From positions 1 through 64,000 of the forward strand of contig NZ_JAVBXR010000095.1 of NCBI RefSeq assembly GCF_030824455.1: a DNA stretch of 64,000 bases, written 5' to 3'. Shown piece after piece: positions 56,392 to 64,000 of this stretch (position 1 is its first letter; each line of letters starts with the position of its first letter). A program made the position numbers and the translations under genes. Below the pieces are notes generated by a model that searched no databases, was not told the DNA's origin, and saw only the letters and a list, made by a program, of their open reading frames with translations. The DNA is from Desulfobulbus sp. (GTDB lineage: Bacteria; Desulfobacterota; Desulfobulbia; Desulfobulbales; Desulfobulbaceae).

Positions 56392-59157
56392 ATGAGCAAG
56401 GTTCGTATTTATGATCTCGCAAAAGAAGCAGGACTGAAAAGCAAAGAACTGGCGGATAAGTTGATGGCAATGGGCTATCCCATTGCGAGTCATAGTTCAA
56501 GTGTAGACGACGATATGGCAGCGGATATTCGAAAAAAATTGCATAGTGAGGCTGTTGTCGGAACAGCGGAAGGGCGCATCGAACTCAAGCAGAAGACTGA
56601 GAACGCCGCCGCCAAAACGAAAACAGTTGTTCGGCGACGCTCCAAGGCCGACAAGGAAGAGGCGGCCAAGAAGCAGGAAGAGGCCGACGCCCTTGCCATG
56701 GAAGCCGAGATCCTGGCCCTCGAGGCCCGGCTTGAGGAGGAGGCGAGGATTGCCCGCGAAAAGCCGGAACCTCCAGCGCCGGTTGAGCCTCAGATAGAAT
56801 CGCAGGAAGACGAGTCGCCAGCCGCCGAGCCTGTGGGGCCGCCTGCCGTCGGCCCACAGGAGCCCGAGTCTCCGGATGCCGACGGCGCTGATCGGCCGAG
56901 TGCGGCAAGCGAGACGCCGACGCCTGCCGACGCCGTTGCGGTGCCGGGCGAAACCGCTCCGGCCGAGCCGATTCGGGTGGTTGCAAAGGCGGTCGAGGAT
57001 GAGACGAAAAAGCCCAGACAGTTGGCCAAGATCGTCGGCCGGGTGGTGATTCCGATTCCGGAAAAAAGGACACGCCCCGCCGCTCCGGTCAAACGACCGG
57101 TTCGTCCGGCGCGTCCGGTTGCCGGCGAGGCGCCTGTCGAAACGCCGGCGGCCAAGGACGAGGCCGGCCGGGTTGACGCCAAGGGCAAAAAGAAGACGAA
57201 AAGGGTCGTAACCATCAAGGCCGACGACGACAGCCTGGGCAAAAAAGGAGCCAAGGCCGGCAAGAAAGACAGCCGGGGCCGGCTCGAATTCTCACCCGAC
57301 GGCGAAGGGGAATTCATGCGGCCCCGCAAGGGCAAGAAAAAGAAGGATGGGAGAAAAGATCTTTCCGCCCAGTCTCAGGTGGCCGAAACCAAGGCCATCA
57401 AAAAGCGGATCAAGGTGGTGGCCACGATCAGTGTGGGCGATCTGGCCAAGCGCATGGGCGTCAAGGCCAGCGAGGTCATTGCCGCTTTGATGCGGATGGG
57501 CGTTCTCGCGACCCTGAACCAGGCCCTGGACGTCGACACCGCCGCCCTGGTGGCCGCTGATTTCGGTTACGAGGTCGAGCAGGCCATGACCGAGGAACTG
57601 GAAATGGAGGCCTTGCAGGAGCAGGAGGTTGAAATGGGCGGCGAGGCCATGTTGCGGCCGCCGGTGGTTACGGTCATGGGCCATGTCGACCACGGCAAAA
57701 CCTCGATTCTCGACGCCATCCGCAAGACCGACGTCGCGGCCGGCGAGGCGGGCGGCATTACCCAGCACATCGGCGCCTACCATGTGCAGGCGCCCTCCGG
57801 CGATCTGACCTTTGTCGACACGCCGGGCCATGCGGCCTTTACCGAAATGCGTTCGCGCGGCGCCAAAGTCACCGACATCGTGGTGTTGGTGGTGGCCGCC
57901 GACGACGGCGTCATGGACCAGACCAAGGAGGCCATTGCCCATTCCAAGGCGGCCGAGGTGCCGATTGTGGTTGCGGTCAACAAGATCGACAAGGACAACG
58001 CCGATCCTGACCGGGTCAAGCGGGAACTGAGCGATTTCGGGTTGATTCCCGAGGAGTGGGGCGGTCAGACCATCTTCTGCATGACCTCGGCCAAGAAAGG
58101 GGTCGGCATTGAAGAGTTGCTTGAATCGATCCAGTTGCAAGCCGAGATCCTTGAGCTGCGCGCCGATCCTTCGCGCAAGGCCAAGGGCACGGTCATTGAG
58201 GCGCAGCTCCACAAGGGGCGCGGTCCGGTGGCCACGGTGTTGGTCCAGGACGGCACCCTGCGGCCTGGCGATCATTTCGTCGCCGGCATTTACAGCGGCA
58301 AGGTGCGGATGCTGACCAACGAGCGCGGCGAGCAGGTGCAGGCGGCCGGTCCGTCGATCCCGGTTGAGATCCAGGGCCTTTCCGGAGTGCCCCAGGCTGG
58401 CGACGAGTTTATCGTGCTGCCCGACGAAAAGATGGCCAAGTCGCTGGCCAACGCCCGCCAGCTCAAGGCGCGGGAAATCGAACTGGCCTCGGCCTCCAAG
58501 GTGTCGCTCGACAACCTGTTCGAGAAAATGGCCGAGCAGGACGTCAAGGAACTGCGGGTTATCCTGCGCGCCGACGTGCAGGGCACGCTCCAGGCCTTTG
58601 GCCAGGCGGCGGAAAGCCTGTCGACCAAGGTTATTCGGGTCCGCTCTCTCCATGAGGGCACAGGTTCGATCACCGAAAACGACATCCATCTGGCCGCCGC
58701 TTCGGACGCCGTCATTATCGGCTTCAACGTCAGGCCCACGGTTAAGGTCAAGGAGTTGGCCGACCGGGAAGGGGTTGACATTCGTTCCTACGACGTCATC
58801 TATCATGCCCTCGAGGACATCGAAAAGGCCATGAAAGGCATGCTCGAGCCGACCTTTGAGGAACGGGTCATCGGCACCGCCGAGGTTCGCGAGACCTTTC
58901 AGGTGCCCAAGATCGGCACAATCGCCGGTTGCTCGGTTATTGCCGGCAAGATCGAACGCAACGCGCGGGTTCGGGTGCTGCGTGAAGGAGTGGTGGTCTA
59001 TACCGGAAAAATTACCTCGTTGCGGCGGTTCAAAGACGACATGAAAGAGGTGTTGACCGGCTTTGAATGCGGCATCGGCGTTGAGCATTTCAATGATCTG
59101 AAACTTGGCGACAACCTGGAGGCCTTTGTTCTCGACGAGGTCGCGGGGGTTCTGTAA
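56392..59157 (+). CDS. infB: Translation initiation factor IF-2
   Basis: This 921-residue protein has an N-terminal IF2-N domain ([21 protein letters not shown]), a long Ala/Pro/Glu/Lys-rich linker (about 70-340), a second IF2-N domain ([21 protein letters not shown]), then the GTPase with G1 [10 protein letters not shown]3 DTPGHAAF, G4 NKID, and C-terminal domains that carry fMet-tRNA. ATG 56392 follows GGAAGGGAG. Confidence 0.95.
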   Translation: MSKVRIYDLAKEAGLKSKELADKLMAMGYPIASHSSSVDDDMAADIRKKLHSEAVVGTAEGRIELKQKTENAAAKTKTVVRRRSKADKEEAAKKQEEADALAMEAEILALEARLEEEARIAREKPEPPAPVEPQIESQEDESPAAEPVGPPAVGPQEPESPDADGADRPSAASETPTPADAVAVPGETAPAEPIRVVAKAVEDETKKPRQLAKIVGRVVIPIPEKRTRPAAPVKRPVRPARPVAGEAPVETPAAKDEAGRVDAKGKKKTKRVVTIKADDDSLGKKGAKAGKKDSRGRLEFSPDGEGEFMRPRKGKKKKDGRKDLSAQSQVAETKAIKKRIKVVATISVGDLAKRMGVKASEVIAALMRMGVLATLNQALDVDTAALVAADFGYEVEQAMTEELEMEALQEQEVEMGGEAMLRPPVVTVMGHVDHGKTSILDAIRKTDVAAGEAGGITQHIGAYHVQAPSGDLTFVDTPGHAAFTEMRSRGAKVTDIVVLVVAADDGVMDQTKEAIAHSKAAEVPIVVAVNKIDKDNADPDRVKRELSDFGLIPEEWGGQTIFCMTSAKKGVGIEELLESIQLQAEILELRADPSRKAKGTVIEAQLHKGRGPVATVLVQDGTLRPGDHFVAGIYSGKVRMLTNERGEQVQAAGPSIPVEIQGLSGVPQAGDEFIVLPDEKMAKSLANARQLKAREIELASASKVSLDNLFEKMAEQDVKELRVILRADVQGTLQAFGQAAESLSTKVIRVRSLHEGTGSITENDIHLAAASDAVIIGFNVRPTVKVKELADREGVDIRSYDVIYHALEDIEKAMKGMLEPTFEERVIGTAEVRETFQVPKIGTIAGCSVIAGKIERNARVRVLREGVVVYTGKITSLRRFKDDMKEVLTGFECGIGVEHFNDLKLGDNLEAFVLDEVAGVL

Positions 59158-59168
59158 TCGATAGGCCT

Positions 59169-59573
59169 ATGTCCATGGAATTTGATTTTAAACTGCCCGG
59201 ACTGGGGAAACCCGAAAGTTCGCGGCCCAAGCGAGTGGCCGAGGCCGTCAAGAACGAACTGAACATGTTGCTGCTGCAACGGGTCGGCGATCCGACCTTG
59301 TCCGGGACCCTGGTGTCCCGGGTGGCGGTGACCCCGGATCTCAAACTGGCCAAGGTCTATTTCACCGTGCCCTCGGGCAAGGGCAGAGGGGCTGCGCAGA
59401 AAGGGATGAACCGGGCCAAGGGTTTTTTCCGCAGCCATCTGGCGAAGATCCTCAATCTGCGGTACACGCCCGATCTGGCCTTCTACTTTGACGAACTCAG
59501 TGAAGAGGCGGCGCGCATCGACACCCTGTTTCGTGAAATTGAGCAAGAGCGGAAAGATGACGAACAAGCCTGA
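59169..59573 (+). CDS. rbfA: Ribosome-binding factor A
   Basis: This 134-residue KH-type factor for 30S maturation has RPKRVAEAVKNELNMLLLQRVGDP, VSRVAVTPDLKLAKVYFTV and LNLRYTPDLAFYFDELSEEAARIDTLFREI. The ATG is at 59169 (59175 alternative). Its end overlaps the nrnA start by 17 bases, indicating coupling. Confidence 0.93.
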   Translation: MSMEFDFKLPGLGKPESSRPKRVAEAVKNELNMLLLQRVGDPTLSGTLVSRVAVTPDLKLAKVYFTVPSGKGRGAAQKGMNRAKGFFRSHLAKILNLRYTPDLAFYFDELSEEAARIDTLFREIEQERKDDEQA

Positions 59574-60552
59574 ACAGGCGGTTTTCGAGGCTGTGCGGGA
59601 CAAGGGCCACATCCTGCTGGCCACCCATTTCAATCCCGACGGCGACGCCCTCGGCTCGTTGCTCGGCTTGGCCGAGATTCTCGAAGGGTTGGGCAAGCGG
59701 GTGTTGCGCTACCTTGAGGAACCGGTGTCGCATCTCTATCGCTTCCTACCCGGCTGCGGTCAGATTCAAACGGACATGGCCAAGGTCAGGGAATTCGTCG
59801 CTCAGGCCCAGGGAGATTTTCTCACTGTCTGTCTGGATTGCGGCGACGCCTACCGGTTGGGGCACAACAGTGCGGAACTGATCGGTTTCCGTCCGCTGGT
59901 GGTCATTGATCACCACAAGGGCAACAACGGTTTCGGCGACGGGGCGTGGATCGAGCCGCATCGTTCTTCCACCGGCGAGATGATTTTCGATCTGGCCGTC
60001 GCCTTGGGGGCCGAAGTGTCGTCCCGGGCCGCTGAATGTCTGTATGCGGCGATCAACACCGACACCGGCTCGTTTCGTTACGAATCCACCAGCAGTCACA
60101 CCTTTGCCGTGGCCGGGGAACTGGTGCGGCGCGGCGTGCGTCCGGAACTGATTGCCAGCAGTCTGTACGACAACTACAGCCTGGGGCGGTTGCGCCTGAT
60201 GCAGGAGGTGCTCGCCACCCTGGAGATGCATGATCGTGATCGGGTCGCCGTCATTCGGGTGACGCAGAAAATGCTGGAGCGGACCTTCACCACCATGGAA
60301 GACACCGAGTATTTCATCAACTTCCCGCGGGCGGTTAGTTCGGTGCGGGTTGCCGTCTTTCTCAAGGAGATCGAAGCCGGGCACGTTTCGGTCAGCCTGC
60401 GGGCCAAGGGCCAATGCGACGTATCCGTTGTGGCTGGGCAGTTCGGCGGCGGCGGGCATCGCAACGCCAGCGGTTTTCGCGTCAAAGGCCAGAGTATGGA
60501 TGCGGTGCGCGATTTGGTGCTGCCGCTGTTGCGCCAGGAAATGCAAAGCTGA
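59557..60552 (+). CDS. nrnA: NrnA-type DHH oligoribonuclease/PAP phosphatase
   Basis: This 331-residue DHH-DHHA1 protein has FNPDGDALGSLLGL, LDCGDAYRLG, IDHHKGN, NTDTGSFRYES and a C-terminal FGGGGHRNASGFRV. NrnA-type enzymes degrade short oligoribonucleotides and dephosphorylate PAP, which matters for sulfur assimilation and RNA turnover. The ATG at 59557 lies within rbfA. It is the third DHH protein of the window but has no CBS domains. Confidence 0.92.
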   Translation: MTNKPEQAVFEAVRDKGHILLATHFNPDGDALGSLLGLAEILEGLGKRVLRYLEEPVSHLYRFLPGCGQIQTDMAKVREFVAQAQGDFLTVCLDCGDAYRLGHNSAELIGFRPLVVIDHHKGNNGFGDGAWIEPHRSSTGEMIFDLAVALGAEVSSRAAECLYAAINTDTGSFRYESTSSHTFAVAGELVRRGVRPELIASSLYDNYSLGRLRLMQEVLATLEMHDRDRVAVIRVTQKMLERTFTTMEDTEYFINFPRAVSSVRVAVFLKEIEAGHVSVSLRAKGQCDVSVVAGQFGGGGHRNASGFRVKGQSMDAVRDLVLPLLRQEMQS

Positions 60553-60555
60553 TCC

Positions 60556-61323
60556 ATGGCGACGGAACGCCCTATTCGCGGGGAAGGGCACGATTGGAGC
60601 GACGGAGTTTTTCTGGTCGACAAGCCCGAGGGGCCGACTTCCTTTGCGATGGTGCGCCGGATTCGCTGGCTGCTTGGCATCAAAAAAGTCGGCCACGCCG
60701 GCACCCTTGACCCCTTTGCCTCTGGTCTGCTGATTGTCTGCGCCGGACGAGCCGCCACCCGCTGCATCGATTCGTTCATGGGCGGAAGGAAGACGTACCA
60801 GGCGCGGCTTCAATTGGGCGTCGAGACCGAGACCCAGGATCCTGAAGGCGCGGTTACACGAACCATGGCCGTGCCACCCCTTGATCAATCGACTCTCGCA
60901 ACCTGCCTGCAGGGGCACGTCGGCCCGCAAATGCAGGCCCCACCCTACTATTCGGCGGCCAAGCACAAGGGCAAGCCCCTTTACGCCTATGCCCGCGAAG
61001 GGGTGCTGATCGAAAAGGCCGCCAAGCCGATCGAAATTCATTCCTTGGATTTTTTGCGCTACGATGCAACGACACGCCAACTTGATGTGGAGGTGGTTTG
61101 CAGTCGCGGCACCTATGTGCGAGTGTTGGCCGCCGACATCGGCAGGGCGCTGGGCTGCGGCGCTTATCTGATCGGCTTGCGCCGGACGGCCAGCGGTTCG
61201 TTCGCGGTGGCCGACAGTCTTTCGGGCGCCGAGTTGTTTGCAGAGACAGGGCTGCAGTTGTTGCTCGACCACCGTCGAAGCATTGATATGGCCCTTGGCG
61301 GCGTTGAAGCGTCGTCGCTTTAA
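60556..61323 (+). CDS. truB: tRNA pseudouridine(55) synthase
   Basis: This 255-residue enzyme has the N-terminal VFLVDKPEGPTSFAMVRRIRW and the catalytic Asp in KVGHAGTLDPFASGLLIVCAG. Later blocks are YQARLQLGVETETQDPEG and CSRGTYVRVLAADIGRALGCG. It makes pseudouridine 55 in all tRNAs. It starts 3 bases after the nrnA stop; the C-terminal PUA-like part is short. Confidence 0.93.
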   Translation: MATERPIRGEGHDWSDGVFLVDKPEGPTSFAMVRRIRWLLGIKKVGHAGTLDPFASGLLIVCAGRAATRCIDSFMGGRKTYQARLQLGVETETQDPEGAVTRTMAVPPLDQSTLATCLQGHVGPQMQAPPYYSAAKHKGKPLYAYAREGVLIEKAAKPIEIHSLDFLRYDATTRQLDVEVVCSRGTYVRVLAADIGRALGCGAYLIGLRRTASGSFAVADSLSGAELFAETGLQLLLDHRRSIDMALGGVEASSL

Positions 61324-61476
61324 ACTTGCCACGGCTTGTTGCCGTCGAGTATAGAAGTGAAAGTCGTTCCCCTGCGTCGCCCCTCTGACGCAGGATCAGG
61401 GGCAATGTATCCAGACTCCAGAGAGGCTGAGGGAAGTGCTTTTCTGGCAGCAGACGGACAACCGTGGAGGTGCGCC

Positions 61477-61746
61477 ATGGCGCAGACTATCGAGAAGAAG
61501 AAGGAAATTATTGAAAAATACAAAATTCACGAGACGGACACCGGGTCTTGCGAGGTGCAAATCGCCCTCCTGACCGAACGGATCATCTATCTCACCGAGC
61601 ATTTTAAAACGCACGCCAAGGATCATCATTCCCGTCGCGGTCTGTTGAAACTGGTCGGCCAGCGCCGTAGCCTGCTCAAATATCTCATGAAGAAGGACAT
61701 TGCCAAGTACCGGAGTCTGATTCAGCAACTCGGTATTCGCAAGTAA
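61477..61746 (+). CDS. rpsO: 30S ribosomal protein S15
   Basis: This 89-residue protein is a full-length S15: [34 protein letters not shown], then [26 protein letters not shown] 61477 follows GTGGAGGTG. A 150-base leader after truB may hold the usual S15 autoregulatory RNA element; a GC-rich hairpin at 61755-61785 follows the gene. Confidence 0.95.
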   Translation: MAQTIEKKKEIIEKYKIHETDTGSCEVQIALLTERIIYLTEHFKTHAKDHHSRRGLLKLVGQRRSLLKYLMKKDIAKYRSLIQQLGIRK

Positions 61747-61754
61747 GTTGTATC

Positions 61755-61785
61755 CGGGCGGCGGGCCAATTGGGCTCGCCGCCCG
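61755..61785 (+). other. GC-rich hairpin after rpsO
   Basis: CGGGCGGCG pairs with CGCCGCCCG (9 bp), with further pairing of the inner GGCC/GGGCT segments. Only a short GTTTC follows, so it is more likely an RNase processing or stability element between rpsO and pnp than a strong terminator. Confidence 0.5.
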
Positions 61786-61822
61786 CAGTTTCACGATGCG
61801 TTTGCGCTGCGGCAGCGGGAAA

Positions 61823-61899
61823 GTCATAAAGACACAAAGGACACAGAGAGAATTGGCAAAGGATGGAGATTGTCGCTGCATCCTTTGTGCCTTTGTGAC
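61823..61899. repeat. Inverted repeat of the CACAAAGG type
   Basis: Two arms of about 22 bases (61823-61844 and 61878-61899) built on (CACAAAGG)n-like units are inverted around a 33-base centre with about four mismatches. Such CACAAAGGCACAAAGG inverted units occur dispersed in many bacterial genomes. It lies in the rpsO-pnp spacer. Confidence 0.6.
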
Positions 61900-61974
61900 G
61901 GAATTGAGCTGCACCGGACCCATCGTCACCCCTCAATGCACATTCCGGAGCAACCGGAACAGGAGTATGTATCT

Positions 61975-64000
61975 ATGATCAAGACAGTAACAACCGAAAT
62001 CGGCGGGCGGACCATCGTCTTTGAAACAGGCAAAATGGCCAAGCAGGCCAGTGGTTCGGTGGTGGTTTCCAGCGGCGACACCAAGGTGCTGGTCACCGTG
62101 GTGGCCGAGACCGAATCCAAGGATATGGGCTTTCTGCCCCTGACCATCGAATATCAAGAGCGGATGTACGCCGCCGGCCGCATTCCCGGCAGCTATTTTC
62201 GGCGCGAGATCGGTCGCCCCAGCGAGAAAGAGGTGTTGACCTGCCGGATGATTGACCGCCCGCTGCGTCCTCTTTTCCCGGACGGCTATTCCAGCGAAAC
62301 CCAGCTGATTGCCACCGTGTTTTCCGCAGACCAGGAGTTTGATCCGGACGTCTTGGCTATGAACGGGGCTTCCATGGCCCTGATGCTGTCCGACATCCCC
62401 TTTGCCGGCCCAGTCGCCGCAGCGCGGGTCGGCTACGTCGACGGCGAGTATGTGCTCAATCCCTCGAAAAGCCAGTTGGCCAAATCGCAGATTAGTCTGG
62501 TGGTCGCCGGCACCCGCTCCGCCGTGGTCATGGTTGAAGGCCGGGCTGGGGAAATGAACGAGGATTTTATCCTGGAGGCGATCTTTTTCGCCCACGCCGG
62601 CATCCAGCCGCTGCTTGATCTGCAATTCCAATTGCAGCAGGAGGCCGGCAAGATCAAACGGACGGTGGTTGCGCCTGCAGTCAATGTTTCCCTGAAGGAA
62701 AAGGTCGAGGCCCTAGCCGCCGCCGGCATGGACGAGGTGGTGAACATTGCCGATAAAATGGCCCGTTCTAGCCGGTATTCCCAGTTGAAAGCAGAAGTAC
62801 TGACCCAGATCGACCCGGAGTTGTATGAGAAGCCAGCCGAGGTCACCGATCTGTTGAGCGGGTACAAAAAACATGTGATGCGGGATCGCATTGTCAGCAA
62901 GGGCATGCGTCTGGACGGCCGCTCTTTTGAGGACGTCCGGCCGATCAGCTGCGAGGTCGGCATCCTGCCGCGCGCTCACGGCTCCGCCCTGTTCACCCGC
63001 GGCGAAACCCAGGCTCTGGTGATCTGCACCCTAGGCAGCGAGCGCGACGAGCAGCATCTGGAAGGACTGGGCGGCGACGTCTACCGCCGCTTCATGCTCC
63101 ACTACAATTTTCCGCCCTTCTGCGTGGGCGAAGTCCGCCGGTTGAGCGGTCCGAGCCGTCGCGACATCGGTCACGGCACCCTGGCCCGTCGCGGCATTGA
63201 GGCTGTACTGCCCGCCGGCGACGTCTTTCCCTATACCCTGCGGGTGGTTTCCGAGGTCCTCGAATCCAACGGGTCCTCTTCCATGGCCACGGTCTGCGGC
63301 GGCAGTCTGGCGCTGATGGACGCCGGCGTGCCGGTCAAGTCCCCGGTCTCCGGCGTAGCCATGGGCCTGATCAAGGAAGGCGATCAGGTGGTGGTTCTGA
63401 CCGACATCCTGGGCGACGAAGATCATCTCGGCGACATGGATTTCAAGGTGGTCGGCACCCGCGACGGCATCACCGGCCTGCAGATGGACATCAAGATCGA
63501 CGGCGTTGACCGCGAGATCATGTCCAAGGCACTGGCCCAGGCCAAGAAAGGTCGGCTCCACATTCTGGAGCGGATGGAAGAGGCGCTCGGCACGCCCCGC
63601 ACCGCAGTTTCGGAGCATGCTCCCAAGTATGTGACGCTCAAGATTCATCCGGACAAGATCCGCGACATCATTGGCCCCGGCGGCAAGATCATCCGCGAGA
63701 TGACCACCGAGTTCGAGTCCAAGATTGACGTCGAGGACGACGGCACCATCAAGATCTTCAGCAACAGCTGCGAGATGGCCAACGCCCTGATCAAGCGCAT
63801 CCAGCAGATCACCGCAGTGCCTGAAGTCGGCAAGGTCTACGAGGGCGAGGTCCGCACCATTAAGGAGTTCGGAGCCTTTGTCCAGATCTTCCCCGGCACC
63901 GACGGCATGGTGCACATCTCTGAGTTGGCCAACGAGCGGGTCAAGAATGTGACCGATGTGGTCAAGGAAGGCGATATGATCAAGGTGAAGGTGATCGACA
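61975..64000 (+). CDS. pnp: Polyribonucleotide nucleotidyltransferase (partial, 3' end outside window)
   Basis: The first 675 residues are in the window. They show the first RNase PH domain ([35 protein letters not shown]), the alpha-helical linker, the second RNase PH domain ([34 protein letters not shown]), a KH domain ([19 protein letters not shown]) and the start of the S1 domain ([18 protein letters not shown]). It degrades RNA phosphorolytically. ATG 61975 follows AGGAG. The reading frame is intact to the edge. Confidence 0.95.
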   Translation, partial: MIKTVTTEIGGRTIVFETGKMAKQASGSVVVSSGDTKVLVTVVAETESKDMGFLPLTIEYQERMYAAGRIPGSYFRREIGRPSEKEVLTCRMIDRPLRPLFPDGYSSETQLIATVFSADQEFDPDVLAMNGASMALMLSDIPFAGPVAAARVGYVDGEYVLNPSKSQLAKSQISLVVAGTRSAVVMVEGRAGEMNEDFILEAIFFAHAGIQPLLDLQFQLQQEAGKIKRTVVAPAVNVSLKEKVEALAAAGMDEVVNIADKMARSSRYSQLKAEVLTQIDPELYEKPAEVTDLLSGYKKHVMRDRIVSKGMRLDGRSFEDVRPISCEVGILPRAHGSALFTRGETQALVICTLGSERDEQHLEGLGGDVYRRFMLHYNFPPFCVGEVRRLSGPSRRDIGHGTLARRGIEAVLPAGDVFPYTLRVVSEVLESNGSSSMATVCGGSLALMDAGVPVKSPVSGVAMGLIKEGDQVVVLTDILGDEDHLGDMDFKVVGTRDGITGLQMDIKIDGVDREIMSKALAQAKKGRLHILERMEEALGTPRTAVSEHAPKYVTLKIHPDKIRDIIGPGGKIIREMTTEFESKIDVEDDGTIKIFSNSCEMANALIKRIQQITAVPEVGKVYEGEVRTIKEFGAFVQIFPGTDGMVHISELANERVKNVTDVVKEGDMIKVKVID

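Noticed and set aside
57292-59088. Minus-strand frame opposite infB
   Set aside because: Shadow frame of IF-2; no motif and low-complexity composition.

Overview
The window is GC-rich bacterial chromosome, densely coded on both strands, and looks like a Desulfobacterota (Deltaproteobacteria) chromosome, probably near the Desulfobulbales. Supporting this are a sodium-pump decarboxylase set next to a propionyl-/methylmalonyl-CoA type carboxylase, a DsrE-family sulfur-relay protein, a tRNA nucleotidyltransferase fused to DHH and CBS domains, a glutaredoxin fused to a ferredoxin-thioredoxin reductase catalytic chain, and the order rimP-nusA-ylxR-infB-rbfA-nrnA-truB-rpsO-pnp. The assignment is an inference from gene content. 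No phage or intact insertion sequence and no CRISPR array was seen.

Layout. 0.2-7 kb: DsrE protein, a CBS-domain protein on the opposite strand, sodium-pump subunits gamma and beta, then carboxyltransferase and biotin carboxylase-BCCP. 7.1-9.1 kb: flbD-motA-motB. 9.2-11.3 kb: a c-di-AMP (ydaO-type) riboswitch in front of the potassium transporter kup. 11.3-20.7 kb: an accessory stretch with decayed genes (transposase, DUF523/DUF1722, flavoprotein, DUF1016 nuclease) around a lipid-modification operon (PNPOx, DUF2177, DUF1295, FAD oxidoreductase, DUF1365-CFA synthase fusion, DUF2878) and a glutaredoxin-FTR fusion. 20.7-26.6 kb: gltD and gltB on the minus strand. 26.9-28.2 kb: a stand-alone DHH-CBS protein. 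28.4-33.8 kb: a TonB-dependent receptor, a YfiR-family periplasmic protein and a CHASE8-type hybrid kinase.

33.8-45.6 kb: housekeeping and hypothetical genes (HIT protein, helicase, typA, NUDIX, HAD, OB-fold protein, SGNH hydrolase, glgX, DUF1566 protein, receiver protein). Just after typA lies a very small two-helix membrane reading frame interrupted by one in-frame TGA in a CxxU context, followed at the right distance by an AGGU-loop hairpin. It is a candidate tiny selenoprotein, or else a nonsense-mutated gene. 45.7-53.7 kb: a D,D-carboxypeptidase with a histone-like Lys/Ala/Pro linker, an acyl-CoA synthetase with a FadL-type porin, a site-2 protease homologue, and the DHH-CBS-nucleotidyltransferase fusion. 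53.9-64 kb: tRNA-Gly(CCC) heading the rimP-nusA-infB-pnp transcription/translation operon; pnp runs off the window.

Functional themes: sodium-coupled C3/C4 acid metabolism, second-messenger control of potassium uptake, ammonium assimilation, modified membrane fatty acids, and a conserved translation/RNA-processing block.
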